DNA of 64,000 nt from Pyrrhosoma nymphula (taxonomy: Eukaryota; Arthropoda; Insecta; Odonata; Coenagrionidae): assembly GCA_963573305.1 (NCBI GenBank), contig OY754337.1, positions 70,591,094 to 70,655,093 of the forward strand, read 5' to 3'. The notes under the pieces were generated by a model that was given only the letters and a program-made list of their open reading frames with translations, did not search any database and was not told where the DNA came from. The position numbers were made by a program, and so were the translations under genes. This document shows positions 45,831-57,230 of the stretch, piece by piece. How positions within the stretch are numbered: the stretch's first letter is position 1; every line of letters starts with the position of its first letter.

Positions 45831-46060
45831 TACGGTGTTTCAACCTCTCCTCTTGCACGCCGACTCCGTGCTGACCCGCCTTCCCTCTTCGCTCAAATGG
45901 TACGGGCTCATCTCCGTGCCAGTCGAGTCCGTCTCTCCCTACAAACAACACCTCACCTTCATCTCAGTGGTAGGGAGTGAGTGTCGAGATAAAAACATCG
46001 ATTTTTGTCATCGGTATGGACTAGTGAATCTACACCATCAATATCGGTCAAAAAAATCCA
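45831..46060. other. Spacer; holds first copy of the 46-kb host repeat
   Basis: GAATCTACACCATCAATATC at about 46026 resembles the sequence flanking the hAT element at 46371 and 46779. The two are probably related repeat copies. Confidence 0.4.
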
Positions 46061-46110
46061 TTCGACATCATTGAATGAAGAATCACTTGGTAATTTCCAC
46101 ACGTTTAGTT

Positions 46111-46160
46111 AGTCATCTGTACCGGTTTCGATGTTTACTACATCATCATCAGAGATGTAA
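46111..46160 (-). ncRNA. Hammerhead motif, left arm
   Basis: On the minus strand ACATCT is followed by CTGATGA (plus 46146-46152), a 5-bp stem II GATGT/ACATC with loop AGTAA, GAAA (plus 46126-46129), CCGG, TA, and CAGATGA. Core and stem II are complete. CATCT pairs with AGATG if one base after the cleavage site is bulged. The cleavage triplet is GUA. Confidence 0.58.
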
Positions 46161-46179
46161 CTACCGTAGAGAGGTAGTT

Positions 46180-46230
46180 ATATCGCTTATGATGATGAGG
46201 TAAATATCGAAACCGGTAGAGATGACTAAA
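46180..46230 (+). ncRNA. Degenerate hammerhead motif, right arm
   Basis: GAAA (46209-46212), CCGG and TA are preserved and a short GAT/ATC stem II is possible. The first core box has decayed (CTTATGATGA in place of CTGATGA), so this arm is probably inactive. Confidence 0.45.
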
Positions 46231-46371
46231 TAAACGTGTGGAAATTACCAAGTGATTCTTCATTCAATAATGTCGAAATTCTAAAAAGTTACTTCGACTA
46301 CCTTCGAGTTATATCTATCGAATTGCGTATCGAATGAGAAGTACCAATGATTCAAGTCAATATACTGTCGA

Positions 46372-46786
46372 ATCTACACCATTGGTCTCCAAAATTATCG
46401 TAACGAGGGCCAAAATGGGTACTTGAACACATTTCAGCGGGCCGTAGTAAAAAAAATAAATAGGATACTCTAGATATGAGTTTTATGGAAATCATAAAAT
46501 GTTATTAACTAATTACAGAGTATGTGAAATTAAATTATTACATATTTATAACGACGAATACTACATGTAAATTCTCATATTTTCATCACAAAACCATTAG
46601 TATGAATGATGTTACTGTGTTTGTGCTTTTAAATCTTATTTAACTGAGATTTGAATATTGAAACGCTAATTACTTACAAGTAGTGACCATCCAAGCAAAT
46701 GTTATGCGGCGCATTTTCGCATAATTCTTCTGCGGGCCGGATAAAATCATATTGCGGGCCGTTCTTTGGAGACCCTTAATCTACAC
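46372..46786. mobile_element. 399-bp hAT-type MITE with 8-bp TSD
   Basis: The element (46380-46778) is flanked by identical ATCTACAC at 46372-46379 and 46779-46786. Its ends are inverted: .A..GGTCTCCAAA on the left, TTTGGAGACC.. on the right. The octamer GCGGGCCG lies near the ends (46437-46444, 46732-46739, 46754-46761), like the subterminal repeats bound by hAT transposases. An 8-bp TSD, short imperfect TIRs and GGTCTCCAAA...GGGCC ends are typical of hAT. There is no coding capacity, so it depends on a transposase elsewhere. The perfect TSD suggests a fairly young insertion. Confidence 0.88.
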
Positions 46787-49700
46787 CATCGATGTCGTTT
46801 AAGCAATTATATTCAACCTCCGACATCATTGGTGATTAAACCATCGACATTGCAACGATGAACGTTATTTCTTTTAGATATCTTCATCGATGTTCTAAAA
46901 TATGGATGGTCAAATCGGCATTTCGTCGTAGAAAACGGATAGGTGTACTTAGTTTACGTCAGAAAAAGTCTCCGAGGTTAGGAGAATTATTGGCTGGATT
47001 ATCCATATAGTTTGGGCATTTATTGCCAATAAAAGCTTTAAGGACGATTTCGAAATAATTTAAACTATGTCATAAAATACTGAGCTAATTAATATCGAAT
47101 TTTTCAAACAGCCTACGTTCGAAAAATAATGTATGACAAAATATTGGAATATCCTGAAATCCTCTTTATATGAATACGAAAAGGTATATTTAGAAGTTCA
47201 ACTCTCTTCTTTATTATCATTTCTCGAGCTTTGAAAAAAGCACTCAGAAGGCCTAAAATCCCGCATCATACTATTTTCAACAAAACGCAAAAGTTAAGCT
47301 AATGAAACATTTAAGTTGACCGTGTGTTGTAGGCCAGCAAATACTATAAACTTACGCGTGCGCAGATGTTATTACAGGAGAATTATAGCGTTTGCCTTAA
47401 AATAGAAAATTTTACGCCAAGTTTGAATATTTCAGGCTTGGCTATGTGAAAATGACGGATATTCACTGTACAGTTTACAGTACTTAATACAGTTTTTATT
47501 TATTTCTGCAACCGTTTTAACCTTGATAGGGCATCTGGCGTCTTTTTGCTGGAAGATTCCTTGTCAAGGTAAAACCTATTGAAGAAATAACGTTTGTTTT
47601 AACAGTGGATATATGATTTTCAGGATATAAGTTTTTACGAATCATGAATGAATACGTTTGGATGGAACCATAGGCAGTTGGGAAACATAGGTGGCCAAAA
47701 TTTTTTGCAAAGACATCGGCCATCCGACCATTTATATCGATGTTTCTAGACTAACGATACTCATTCCTACCCCTTTACACTCAAATAACCCACCGTTCCA
47801 CTTCAGTACTCAGCAGGTCAGCGCCTCGGTGGGACGGGTGTGTATTCCTATTCCCGTTTGTCCATACGCCGCTCTCGCATCCCTTGGGGAAATAAGTCAT
47901 CCATTATCGAGGAATGGGAAAGGGAATTCCATTGCAGAGGGGAGGATGGGAAGGGACTCTGCCCGGAAGGGTGAGTCGAGATGGTTGGAAGGTTGGGAGA
48001 GGACGAGGGGGGGTTGCAAGTTGCCAAAAAAACAAACGAGGTTGTAGTGTTGTTCCATTCGCCTCTGATTTTAAGAGGAAAAAATACGAAGTGACGTGAA
48101 ATTGGGTGAGTGGGGGTTTATCATTTATGCAGGTGTTTGTTCGTTTTCGAACGACCTTCAATCCCATCTCGTTTTTAATTGGATTATTTTTTTAGCGAAA
48201 TTGCCGCCCAATGTTGAGAGAAGGATGCATGGTTTCCCCGCCGGTTATGAGAAAATTCGTTAAGCTCCTAAAAACTGGGTTCATGTCTAAGACCTTGATA
48301 TTTCATTGTGATTTATGCTGTTCCAAGTTGGACGAATAATTGTAATATATACCCATCCGTCGTGTTAGTGTGTGTTATCCGCGAGCAAAATTTTATCTTA
48401 ATATTGTTTTTGGCTCCATTTTCGGTATAAAGAATTAATAATTTCGGACAGTTATTTTGGTTGCAGTTTTATTTGTCGTCAGATTTCCACGAAGGTTGGC
48501 CAAATTTTTTAACTACCTCTATCTATTTCTAGCCTACTGATTTGCTGCGGGACTTTGGATCATTCCTCATGTACGCTTTTTCATCATACACTGAAGTCGA
48601 AATTAATGCAGGTTCCCAACTTTTGACAAAGTTATTAGTGTATATAGCAACAGTATTATCAGAATAACATTTGACATTACGTTATATATTGACCTTTTGT
48701 CTTATAAATGGGGTGCAGTGCAAGGATTTCTGGTAAATATAAGTGTGTAATGTGAGTTTACAAGAACGTGCTCGTGTTCTTTTGTGAATGTACTTTTTAA
48801 GTGGAAACTTTCATATTAGTATTATTCCTTTTCATGTGTTACTTCGTTTTTTCACCTTACCAGCTTTTGGATGTCTGCGTACCTTAAGAAAAGTTATGTT
48901 CAACTCGTTGAATTAGATCAGTTATCGCTATTTTATATTTCCCTGTATTTACACCTTGACATGATGTTACGTCACCATTTTTTCGGAAACGGGCTACTGG
49001 TTGTGATTAGTTTGGTTTAAGATGATGCTAATTCCTCTAAATTAGCAACACAGACTTGCCTACTTGCTTTGAATTTAAATACAGTTTTGTAAACAGTTTT
49101 TTTCGTAAGCTTCTTCGGCCTGAAGCCGCGTATTTTCCCGCCACGTCGCCGGATTCTCTTTTCATATTTTCTCTCGGAGCGAATCTCAATTTAAAAAGGG
49201 AATGATTTACTCCGAATCTTGCTTTTATTGTGTGCGAAGGAATATTCTGGGGGAGAGTTATTGCCACTCGTGAGAGCGCATGTATTAAATTTTTCCCCAA
49301 GCTAGTATATTTATGTAGAACGCATGTATTTTCCAAACGCTTGCTATGGAGGGGACCGTATTAAAATCTTCGGGCCCATATATCGCTTGTAATATATGCC
49401 TAGGTTTGTATTAAGGGTGCTGAATCATCATATGAATGGCCTTGCTGGCTTACTATACCATCACTCCGACGTGTATTGTAAAATATATTTCCGTGTGTTT
49501 TATAGTTGATATTTCGTCGTATTTTACCGTGAGATATTTTTAAAATTTAATGTAGATTACTCCACGCATGCATCATCCGTGTCCTACTTAAATGATTCTC
49601 GTATATATCATTTTCTGTGGATGAAGTATAAAACAGGAATGGTCGAGCATTTTCCTTGATTTCTTTAGCTGTTGAAATTCTTAGTAAATAGTCTTAATTT

Positions 49701-52542
49701 TCTTTCTCAACGTAAATGATAAAAGTTTTGGCAGTTATAGTTTCTTGCTTCATTACATGGTTTTATCGCATTCGTGGAGGTGAATATCAAGTCTTAAACT
49801 TTGATTCATAATGACCTACTTTACTTATTTCCGATTATGGAAGTAGGACTGTGAATAAGCAGCCAAAAACCCAAAATGATATTGGCGCTCGAATTCTGTC
49901 TTAGGTAAGGGTTTTGCGTCTGTACATAAGTTTGATCAATGATGCTAAATAGTGCGATAAAGTCTTAATAGAGCATCAAAAATGAATAATTTTCATTGAT
50001 TATGTTTGCTTCTAAAGTTTAATTCTTGGCTGTTTGCGGAATAAATCGTTGACGGCTGTATTAGCTAAGTGAAGAATGAATCCCTTAGTGAAGGAACGAT
50101 AAATCAAGAATGGCTGAGTATAAGTCACTGGCTAAAGAAACTACGCACTAGAATTGCTGATTATATTCAGTTTTGTACACTTTTTGAATTAGCAGCGTCT
50201 GTTTTTGGAGATGGGAGTGAAATTTTCTTGTACGAGCACATATTCATTTAAAGCTGTCTTCCTACTTAATTCCTTTCACCTATGGATATTTTCCCTCAGC
50301 TTACTTCTCTTTGGTTATTTCATTTCAGTGGGTATTTGTTAATAGTTAGTAAAGTGGACAGTGATAATATTCAGTAAATAAGTAAGATACAAACTCAATA
50401 GCGGACGTGGGAGAAAAAAATGACTTAGTACTAATTTACCTTTTTTTCGGCATATGGGTCTGACTTGCCACAACATATTTGGAGATAGTGCTTGGTCTTA
50501 TCGGCAGAATTAAATTTGGTCTCGTCGTTTTTGCTTTTGTCATGAAATATTTTTTTAACCTTCAAGCAGCTTTAGCCGTTAAAACGTGACAAGAGAGTAG
50601 TATAGATAATATTGCGTTCTAGCGGTGGTAATGAAACCACATCAAACGCGCAGTATAATAAGCATGCATTTCGTTAAAAAGTGACATTTAATCTAACTTT
50701 AATTGCCGTGCTTTCAGCTGTCCTACGATTCATGCTAACCAAATGTTGTATTAAATACTAATGTCTTTCAGATCAAACAACCTCATGAGGATATTCTATC
50801 AGGGTTGGAAAGCCAATTTATGTCGTTGTTTGTGCAATAAGTGTATTTAAGTTGGAGTGTTTCAAAGATATGTTGATCTATTATTTTGAAAGCAATTTAT
50901 ATTTGGTGGTAACGCGTCAATCGTGTTCCATATCTGCCTTGATGATTATTCGAGAGTCATTTGGAAAGTTATTCAGTTGTAAACGTTTGCAAGAACATTT
51001 TAATTTAAATTCGGGTGATTCCAGAATTTTTATTTTGTTTCGCCATCCGCTGTTGTTGGTCCTCTCGTGTTCAAATTAGCGTGAAAAGATCGTGGGGAAG
51101 GCCAAATTCCGGTAAAATTTTCTGAGCAAGAAACAGCTGGCGCTGACGGATTATGTTTCCACTCTCCTTTACGGTTGACTTAATACGTATCCAAAAGGAC
51201 TTCTTAAAGTTATCCTCGAGTCCGGAAAGTGTCCTCTTTTTTTGTTTATCGAATTTCGAAATTTTGTGATTCGCGCCCTACATCTACACCATTCTCGTCT
51301 CGACTAACTCCCAACCCTTTTTGCAAGACTCCGTCGCGATAAACTTTTGCTCATGCTCTGCATTGTATTTTTTTATATCGCTGGCTGTAACTTTTGGATC
51401 TCCTTTGAACTTCCAGCGAATAGGTAGTTTCAGTAATAGAGTGAAAATTGAGTTTTTCCTCCGTGCTCTCCATCGCTTCCCTTCATTCCCTTTGAGTTTT
51501 TAAGAGTCAAAAGTTTCGTCGACTGTTGGTATTCTTGCCTTGGGGAAGAAAAAGCTGCGGACGATTCGAATAAGAGATTCCACCTAGGGAACAACTGGAG
51601 CCGCTGAGTTTCCTCGAATGTATTCCGTGGCGTCATCTGCCGGTGCCGAGGTTGAAATCGTACCCTCTCAGCTGATATGTAGGGGAAGGTCTTATTATTT
51701 CAGAGACAGAATTTCAGCCGTGATCGCGTAGTCAAGTGGCAATCCAAAAAGGACGCCTTCTGCGCCGTGCTCCTGATGGTCAGTGAACAACTGCATTTCC
51801 ACATCCGATGGAAGTTGTTTCAGTTTTTTCCGGAGCGTCCCAACGGAAGCCTGCCCTCTTATCCCATTTCCTGTGCTATCAATGAAATCGATGAACTTTT
51901 CTCATTTGAGTATTTTTGAAGTATTTCTTATTTTGAAGTATTTTCACGTTTTCTTGGTTGCTGCAATGGATTAAGTTCCAAAATTTCGTGTCCCCTACAT
52001 TTGCTACTTAATGGGAGTTAGATAGTGAAAATTTCTGTCACAAGAGTTTTCTTATTATTTGCACTCATGTTGCTTTTGGAGACTATCACGGCTGAGGCTT
52101 TATTATCTATGAAGGGTGAAAAATGGGAACTCTTATTATCTTCTGTTATTATTACTACCTTTTAAGTGGATTGGGTCAATGAACGAAGCTCGGTTCTTGG
52201 TTTCTAGGTCAGGATTTGTGCCCAGGCGGTCGGAGGTCTTACGTTTTTGGCTCTCAGCGAATAAATAGTTTCATAGCCAACACCGAACGCGTAATGAACT
52301 TATGACTGATATATAATGAAGTTTTTATGAAGAGTATAAGCATTACCAGAGCATTACCAAATGCATTTTGAGCAAACGTATGCATGTGTAAGCATTTTTT
52401 CTATTTTATCTTTTCATTGTTATCTTTGGTTCAGGTTTTTTCAATGCTAAATACATATATTTTTAGATAGAAATTTAAATTTATCGGCAAAATCACGTTT
52501 CTATCAATGAATTGTTTGTGGACATCAACTGCTGCTTTAAAG
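46787..52542. other. Long AT-rich spacer, no gene seen
   Basis: No coding domain, RNA gene or element recognised. The interval 47800-48100 is richer in GC and purines. A TTCTGTCTTAG/GTAAGG juxtaposition near 49900-49909 was considered and not called as a splice site. Confidence 0.45.
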
Positions 52543-52685
52543 TTATATAGTGAGTACTCAGATAATACTTAGTACTTATCTACAAAATTTTATAAAAAAT
52601 TACTAAGTATTATCTTTAATCATGAGTACTAACATTATATACTCCTACGAAGTGGAGCCTGCCAATGTCAAGTTTATATAGTGAG
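52543..52685 (+). mobile_element. Small structured non-autonomous element, copy 2
   Basis: Bracketed by identical 12-bp TTATATAGTGAG at 52543-52554 and 52674-52685. Inside: inverted repeat GATAATACTTAGTA (52561-52574) with 52601-52614, then CATGAGTACTAA, hairpin CTCC-TACGAAGT-GGAG (52642-52657), and the end GTCAAG. It is the same family as 30084-30233. The hairpin stem differs from copy 1 by a compensatory change (T-A to C-G) while the loop is identical, which points to selection on RNA or DNA structure. Confidence 0.72.
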
Positions 52686-53180
52686 AGTAGGTATATTCTA
52701 GGCATTGGTATTAATATTTATTTTCAAAGTTATTTCTAAAATACATGTCGTTGGTCTAATGATTTAAATTGAATGTTAGAAATGGTTTTACATCTTTCTA
52801 GCTACTCTCAATGTGCCATTAAGTCACGATGCTTCATCCGTGCCCTTTTCTTGCCAATCGCGTTTGAGGGTAGTAAATAATTTCGGGCGAGCTACGTATA
52901 TGACTTTATACGATAACGATACGGATAGAGATAATTCGATGCCAAGGTCTCAATCCAATAGATTTCAACTTCTTGATTTCACGCCAAAATGCATTAGGCT
53001 GTGTAAAAGGTGCATTTAATCGAGTATTCATCCCAAAGGAAGTGCTACGAACAAGGCAGCGAGCAGTTCTAGGAATGTGTCACTCAAAAACTTAACATGC
53101 TTGTGGTGGATCTATTAGCACCTCCGCAGGACAAGGAAAAAAGGCATGCACCTTATCACGCATGAAAATTCCTGTGTGGG
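52686..53180. other. Spacer, no gene seen
   Basis: No recognisable feature. Confidence 0.4.
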
Positions 53181-53960
53181 GAGGAATTTCATCGAACGTG
53201 TGGGCTGCCGTTGGGAGAGAGAAGGAAGGCTAGGTCCAGGGATAATAAAAAAACAAAAAAAGACGTGGTTTGTGTGTGTGGGGAGGGGGGACCGGAGGAA
53301 GAATGAAAGGAAAGAGACAAATCCGTTTCTTTTGATGTCACCAATGGCTTGAGGAGGATAGAGGGTTGGGGGAGACAGTAACTCTTTTGTATAGTGGGGA
53401 AACTTGAGATGCGATTGCGGTGCGTAGGGGAAAGGGGAGGAAGGGCCTGAAGACATTTTTTTTCTTCGTGGAAAAGGGATGTTGTGGCGCGGAAGGGGAT
53501 AGAAGAAGACGAAGGCAGAAAGTCTGAGGAATAATGGAGTGGCCGAAAGGATGGGCTGTGGGAGGGGATAGGGGTGGACGGCGCGGATGGGTGAAAGGAC
53601 AGGTGGGGGTTGTGGAGGGGAGGACTGAGGGGTTGGTTGGGGGAAGAATGAAAGAAAAGGGGATATATATATATATGTAAAAAAAAGCTGGCGGGAAGTG
53701 GCAGGGTGGATTTTGTGGGGGGTGTCAGGAAGTGGACTGGGATATCTCGCAATTGTTGTGGCAGAAGAGATCAGTAAGAAGTGCGGTTGAAGGGAGGAAG
53801 GAAGGAAACTGGGAGGTGCAGACGTAGAGATAGAGAGGGAGGAAGAGGAGACAGGAGGAGAAGTAGGAAGAGGACAAAAGGAGGAAGTAGGAGACGGCTG
53901 GCGAAATGGTGGGTAGGGTGATGGGAATGGAATTGTGAGGGGTTGTGTGCACAGATAGAG
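53181..53960. other. Purine/G-rich block, no supported gene
   Basis: The + strand is almost wholly purine and G-rich for about 780 bp, with a short TA dinucleotide run near 53663-53677. The 187-codon minus-strand frame is Ser/Pro/Phe-rich and follows the bias. Confidence 0.55.
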
Positions 53961-55500
53961 GTGTTTTAAGGTTTGGTGGTTGAAAGAAAGATGGGGACTA
54001 GGGATTTAGCCGCTTTAGCCAAAAAGTGGAAGAGTTTAGGAACTGCAGGATTGATTGTTTGGTCTACCTCTTTCTCTCTCTCTATCTCTTCTCTCCTCTG
54101 TTTCCTCCGACCGGAATTCATTGGACCTCTCTTCTGCTCAATGAGGGTTATGATCAATGGGTTTGCGTTCCGTTGCGCCGAAAGGGTCTTCAGAAGCGAT
54201 TCCAGTGGCCTTTTTGATGATTACCAAGCATCTCACGCGATATCCATTCTCTATGAAGGATTTCTTTTAAGTTTTCTGCCACAGATGCGGGCATTTTATC
54301 GCGCGCAATAAATGGTTTGTGGTAATGGTTCGTTAAAATTCTATTTCTCGAACGAAGCGGTGCTCTTAAAATTTGATTTCTCATTCCTGCTTTCAATGAT
54401 ATCGCTGGGGAGTCTTTTTGCATGCCTTCACTTTTATTGTTCTTTTTAAAATGCTCTTTGTCCGTTCCAGATATGACTGATACTCTTTGAAAACCTGAAA
54501 TTCCATGTCTTAATTAAAGCTGGTTTGTTTTTTATTTGCTGTCTCTAAATGTTGGTGCAGAAAATGTGACAGTGTGGAAGGAAATGCCTGTTCTCTATTT
54601 TCAGAGACCGAGAAAGTATTTTTTATGATTAAGTCTCATCATATTCAAGTTTACCAGCTGGTTTAAGCTATTATACATACATAATTAAAAATTGATTTAT
54701 GAGTCATCAAAATTTGTCCTACCTTGATTTGGAATTCACCTTACTGTTTTCAGTGGATATATCAGTAACAGAATTTGATGGTGCGTTTTATTTGGGTGAC
54801 GGTCTGTGTTCACTTAAGCAAATCTCGCTAACTAAATGAATGAACACTTAAAGGATCTTACGCATTTCTTGGTTTTAATTGGCATGCTTTTCAGTGCTAT
54901 AATTAAACCACGGTTAGAATTTCGGTTGTATCGGAAACATTTGGCTCGGTGTAGCTATTGTCAATGGGCCATGTATTGACATAAATCTTGTGTTAGGGAG
55001 TTTAAATGTTGGGTATTTTTCATGTTGAGTATTTTATAATTTACTGAGCTAATGAGATAATAACGGGGTAAGTATTTAACAAAATAATTTATGCGTTGAA
55101 TATTTCCATATTTTAGTGGAACTCACTGTCTGGCTCAAGTTTTTACTTTTCTCACTTCCAATGGAGTGATTTCGTTAAGTTACTCTCAGCTCTTTGAACT
55201 TCATTCCTCTGCTTTATTTAATTTTTTGGATGGTTATTCGTCTCAGTTGTGGTCAAAAAGTTCGCAAGGAGTATGTAAGCCTACCGGTCCTATTAAATAC
55301 CTCTTTTATTTCACCTGAATGGGTTGGCAAATCCACCTTTATAGCGAGGAAGCGTAACTTCGGGTCCCTCAATGCCTCTCTGGAAAAATTGCTGACGTCT
55401 TGTTTGGAATTTTTGTCCATGGAAGATGGAACTTCAATTATAATATTGTCTACGAGGATAGTGTGTATTATGTAGATAGGTTTATAAACTATAATCAACT
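53961..55500. other. AT-rich spacer, no gene seen
   Basis: No domain, RNA gene or repeat recognised. Confidence 0.4.
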
Positions 55501-55504
55501 GTGG

Positions 55505-55765
55505 CATATCTCAAGAAAAAAATTCAGGGAGTATTAGATAGGGCAGGAGAGGAAAGAAAGCTGATGGGAGAAATTGGAAGGGACCAGCGAAAGTAAGTGG
55601 AGGACTTATTGAGAATGTGACTTGATGAAGAGCATGGTGGAGGAAGGAATGTCGTGGGAGAGGGAGGAAAAGAATTGGATTTTTTTTGACAGGATGAAGG
55701 AAGTAAAGTGATATGAGTTAAAAGAAATTAAATAATAGAAAGTAGATTATTTTACCCGGGAAACG
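55505..55765 (+). pseudogene. LINE ORF C-terminal fragment, heavily decayed
   Basis: The + strand reads RKLMGEIGRDQRK*VEDLLRM and, after frame changes, MVEEGMSWERE and LDFF*QDE/DRMKEVK.YELKE, ending near RLFYPG. This follows the pattern of the distal part of arthropod LINE ORF2 (QR.W..HLLR, then V.EG...G.R.R...LD.MK). Several stops and frameshifts are present. The spacing and order support the call, but no single motif is diagnostic, and the LINE clade is unknown. Confidence 0.5.
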
Positions 55766-57160
55766 TTAGGGAAATCCTGCCAAGATTGGATTAATTACCA
55801 GCAGTTTTCAACATGCACTTAGTGCCTACCTAGCAAGCCAACTCGAAGGAGTGTGTTTTGACCAGCATACACTGCACTATATCCTACAATGTTTTTGAAA
55901 ATTGATTCATTTACAAAAACTTGCAGATTCTGGTCAGGAGGTGATTTTTCACCAACATGCACTACTCTTAATGCTACCAATGTTATAGAAACGATCTGTA
56001 TCATGTATGTGTAACTACATAAATACACATAAATTTCTTAAATCCGGAATGTCTTGTTTCTTTTGATCATGGAAAACATATGATGATGATGGTACAAATC
56101 TCTGCTCCTAATCCCTGAGTACACCTGAGGTACACCGGTAAGCGCATTTCGTAAATAGAGTGGTGAGACCGTGCCGACGGGACGGCAGTTATCGTTCACG
56201 AGGAGAGTGAGGACGTGGGCGTGGTGAGCTCGGATGCCTCGCGTCGCCTTGCTTAACGCCTTTGGGCGCGGAGTAAGATTGACGGAAATAGAAATAAACG
56301 GCGGGAAGAAATATGGTGGCCGTGCGGGTGCAAATGAAAGTGGGGAGGTTGTTTGAAGGATGGAAGTGCCCCCTCCTCCTCTCCCTTTCTCTCAATGCTC
56401 CCCGTCTGGAGACCCAAAGCTTATTAAGGCGTCTGAATTTAAGCTCTTCCGTGAGTAAAGCTCCAAGTTCATCACGAGCGCAAATTGCCCATAGATTTTA
56501 TGCTGCAATTAGCCCAAGCATTGCGAGTGTTTCACTTGTTTGTGTGGCAAACATGGTAGGTGGTGGGCTCGAGCGTTAGGGCGTTTGGAATGGGGTCGAG
56601 TACAGGTGAGGAGAATTACTTTTCACTCCCGAAACTTGCGGCCACCGTGCACAATCCTTTTATTTGGACCCGCACGGACTGATGGGGTGTCTCTGTGTGA
56701 TCGGCGTGGGTGCAGGCCTGTTTCCGTGTGCAATGCCTTATTTCACAAGTGGAGCAGTGGAGCTTTCCATCGTTATAAGTTCATAAGAACTAACATTTTC
56801 TCTACTGGATAGGCATAATGAATTCGAGTAATAAAATCGTTTCGTTTAGAAAAAATCACTTAGCGCATATCTGCCAGCAAGTTTTAATTTTCACGCTTTT
56901 CTTTTCTTACATGATCCTTGTCCTTATGCTGACATTTGTCCTTGCTACGCATACCATCTTCATCCAATTATGAAGGATGCTAGCTGCTGTAATTTTTGTT
57001 CTCTTCCCTTAATTTTAAACCTACCCTTTCTACTCCTTGAGAATATCATGGCCTTTATTATTTTTTCCTTACCCTCAACCTCCTCATAACATCTCGCTCC
57101 CTTGAATCCTCCAAAATAATTGCCACGAAAAGTAGGAGTCCTAAGAAGTGGTCTGGTATT
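55766..57160. other. Spacer with GC-rich patch (56140-56780), no gene seen
   Basis: The GC/CpG-rich patch carries no recognisable domain in any frame. The rest is AT-rich. Confidence 0.4.
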
Positions 57161-57162
57161 AG

Positions 57163-57230
57163 GAGGCTTGCTCAGTGGTGTTGACACTCGCCCGCCTTGC
57201 CAAACGTCCGTGTTTCAATTCCTGGTGCAG
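57163..57230 (+). repeat. tRNA-like sequence, probable SINE head or tRNA pseudogene
   Basis: An A-box-like GGCTTGCTCAGTGGTG (57165-57180) and a B-box-like GTGTTTCAATTCCTG (57209-57223) are spaced as in a tRNA gene. Stems are imperfect, so it is not called as a functional tRNA. It differs from the tRNA-like sequence at 6.8 kb. Confidence 0.48.

Larger units (their letters stand above)
46061..46277. mobile_element. Foldback element with divergent hammerhead-like motifs
   Basis: Arms of about 105 bp (46061-46165 and 46173-46277) differ at a modest number of sites and are separated by only 7 bp. The outer part (TTCGACAT.ATTGAATGAAG, AATCACTTGGTAATTTCCAC) is highly conserved between arms. Each arm has a hammerhead-like motif read outward. 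This is the third example of the same architecture. Clear target duplications were not found. Confidence 0.75.

Noticed and set aside
49895..49912. CTGTCTTAG/GTAAGG juxtaposed splice-like site
   Set aside because: Pyrimidine tract too short and no second 5' site, so below the standard used for the 30.76 and 58.75 kb sites. A similar TTTGCGAG/GTAAGT at 32.84-32.86 kb was set aside because its AG follows a purine.
53189..53752. 187-codon minus-strand reading frame
   Set aside because: Complement of a purine-rich block; low-complexity Ser/Pro/Phe protein, no motif.
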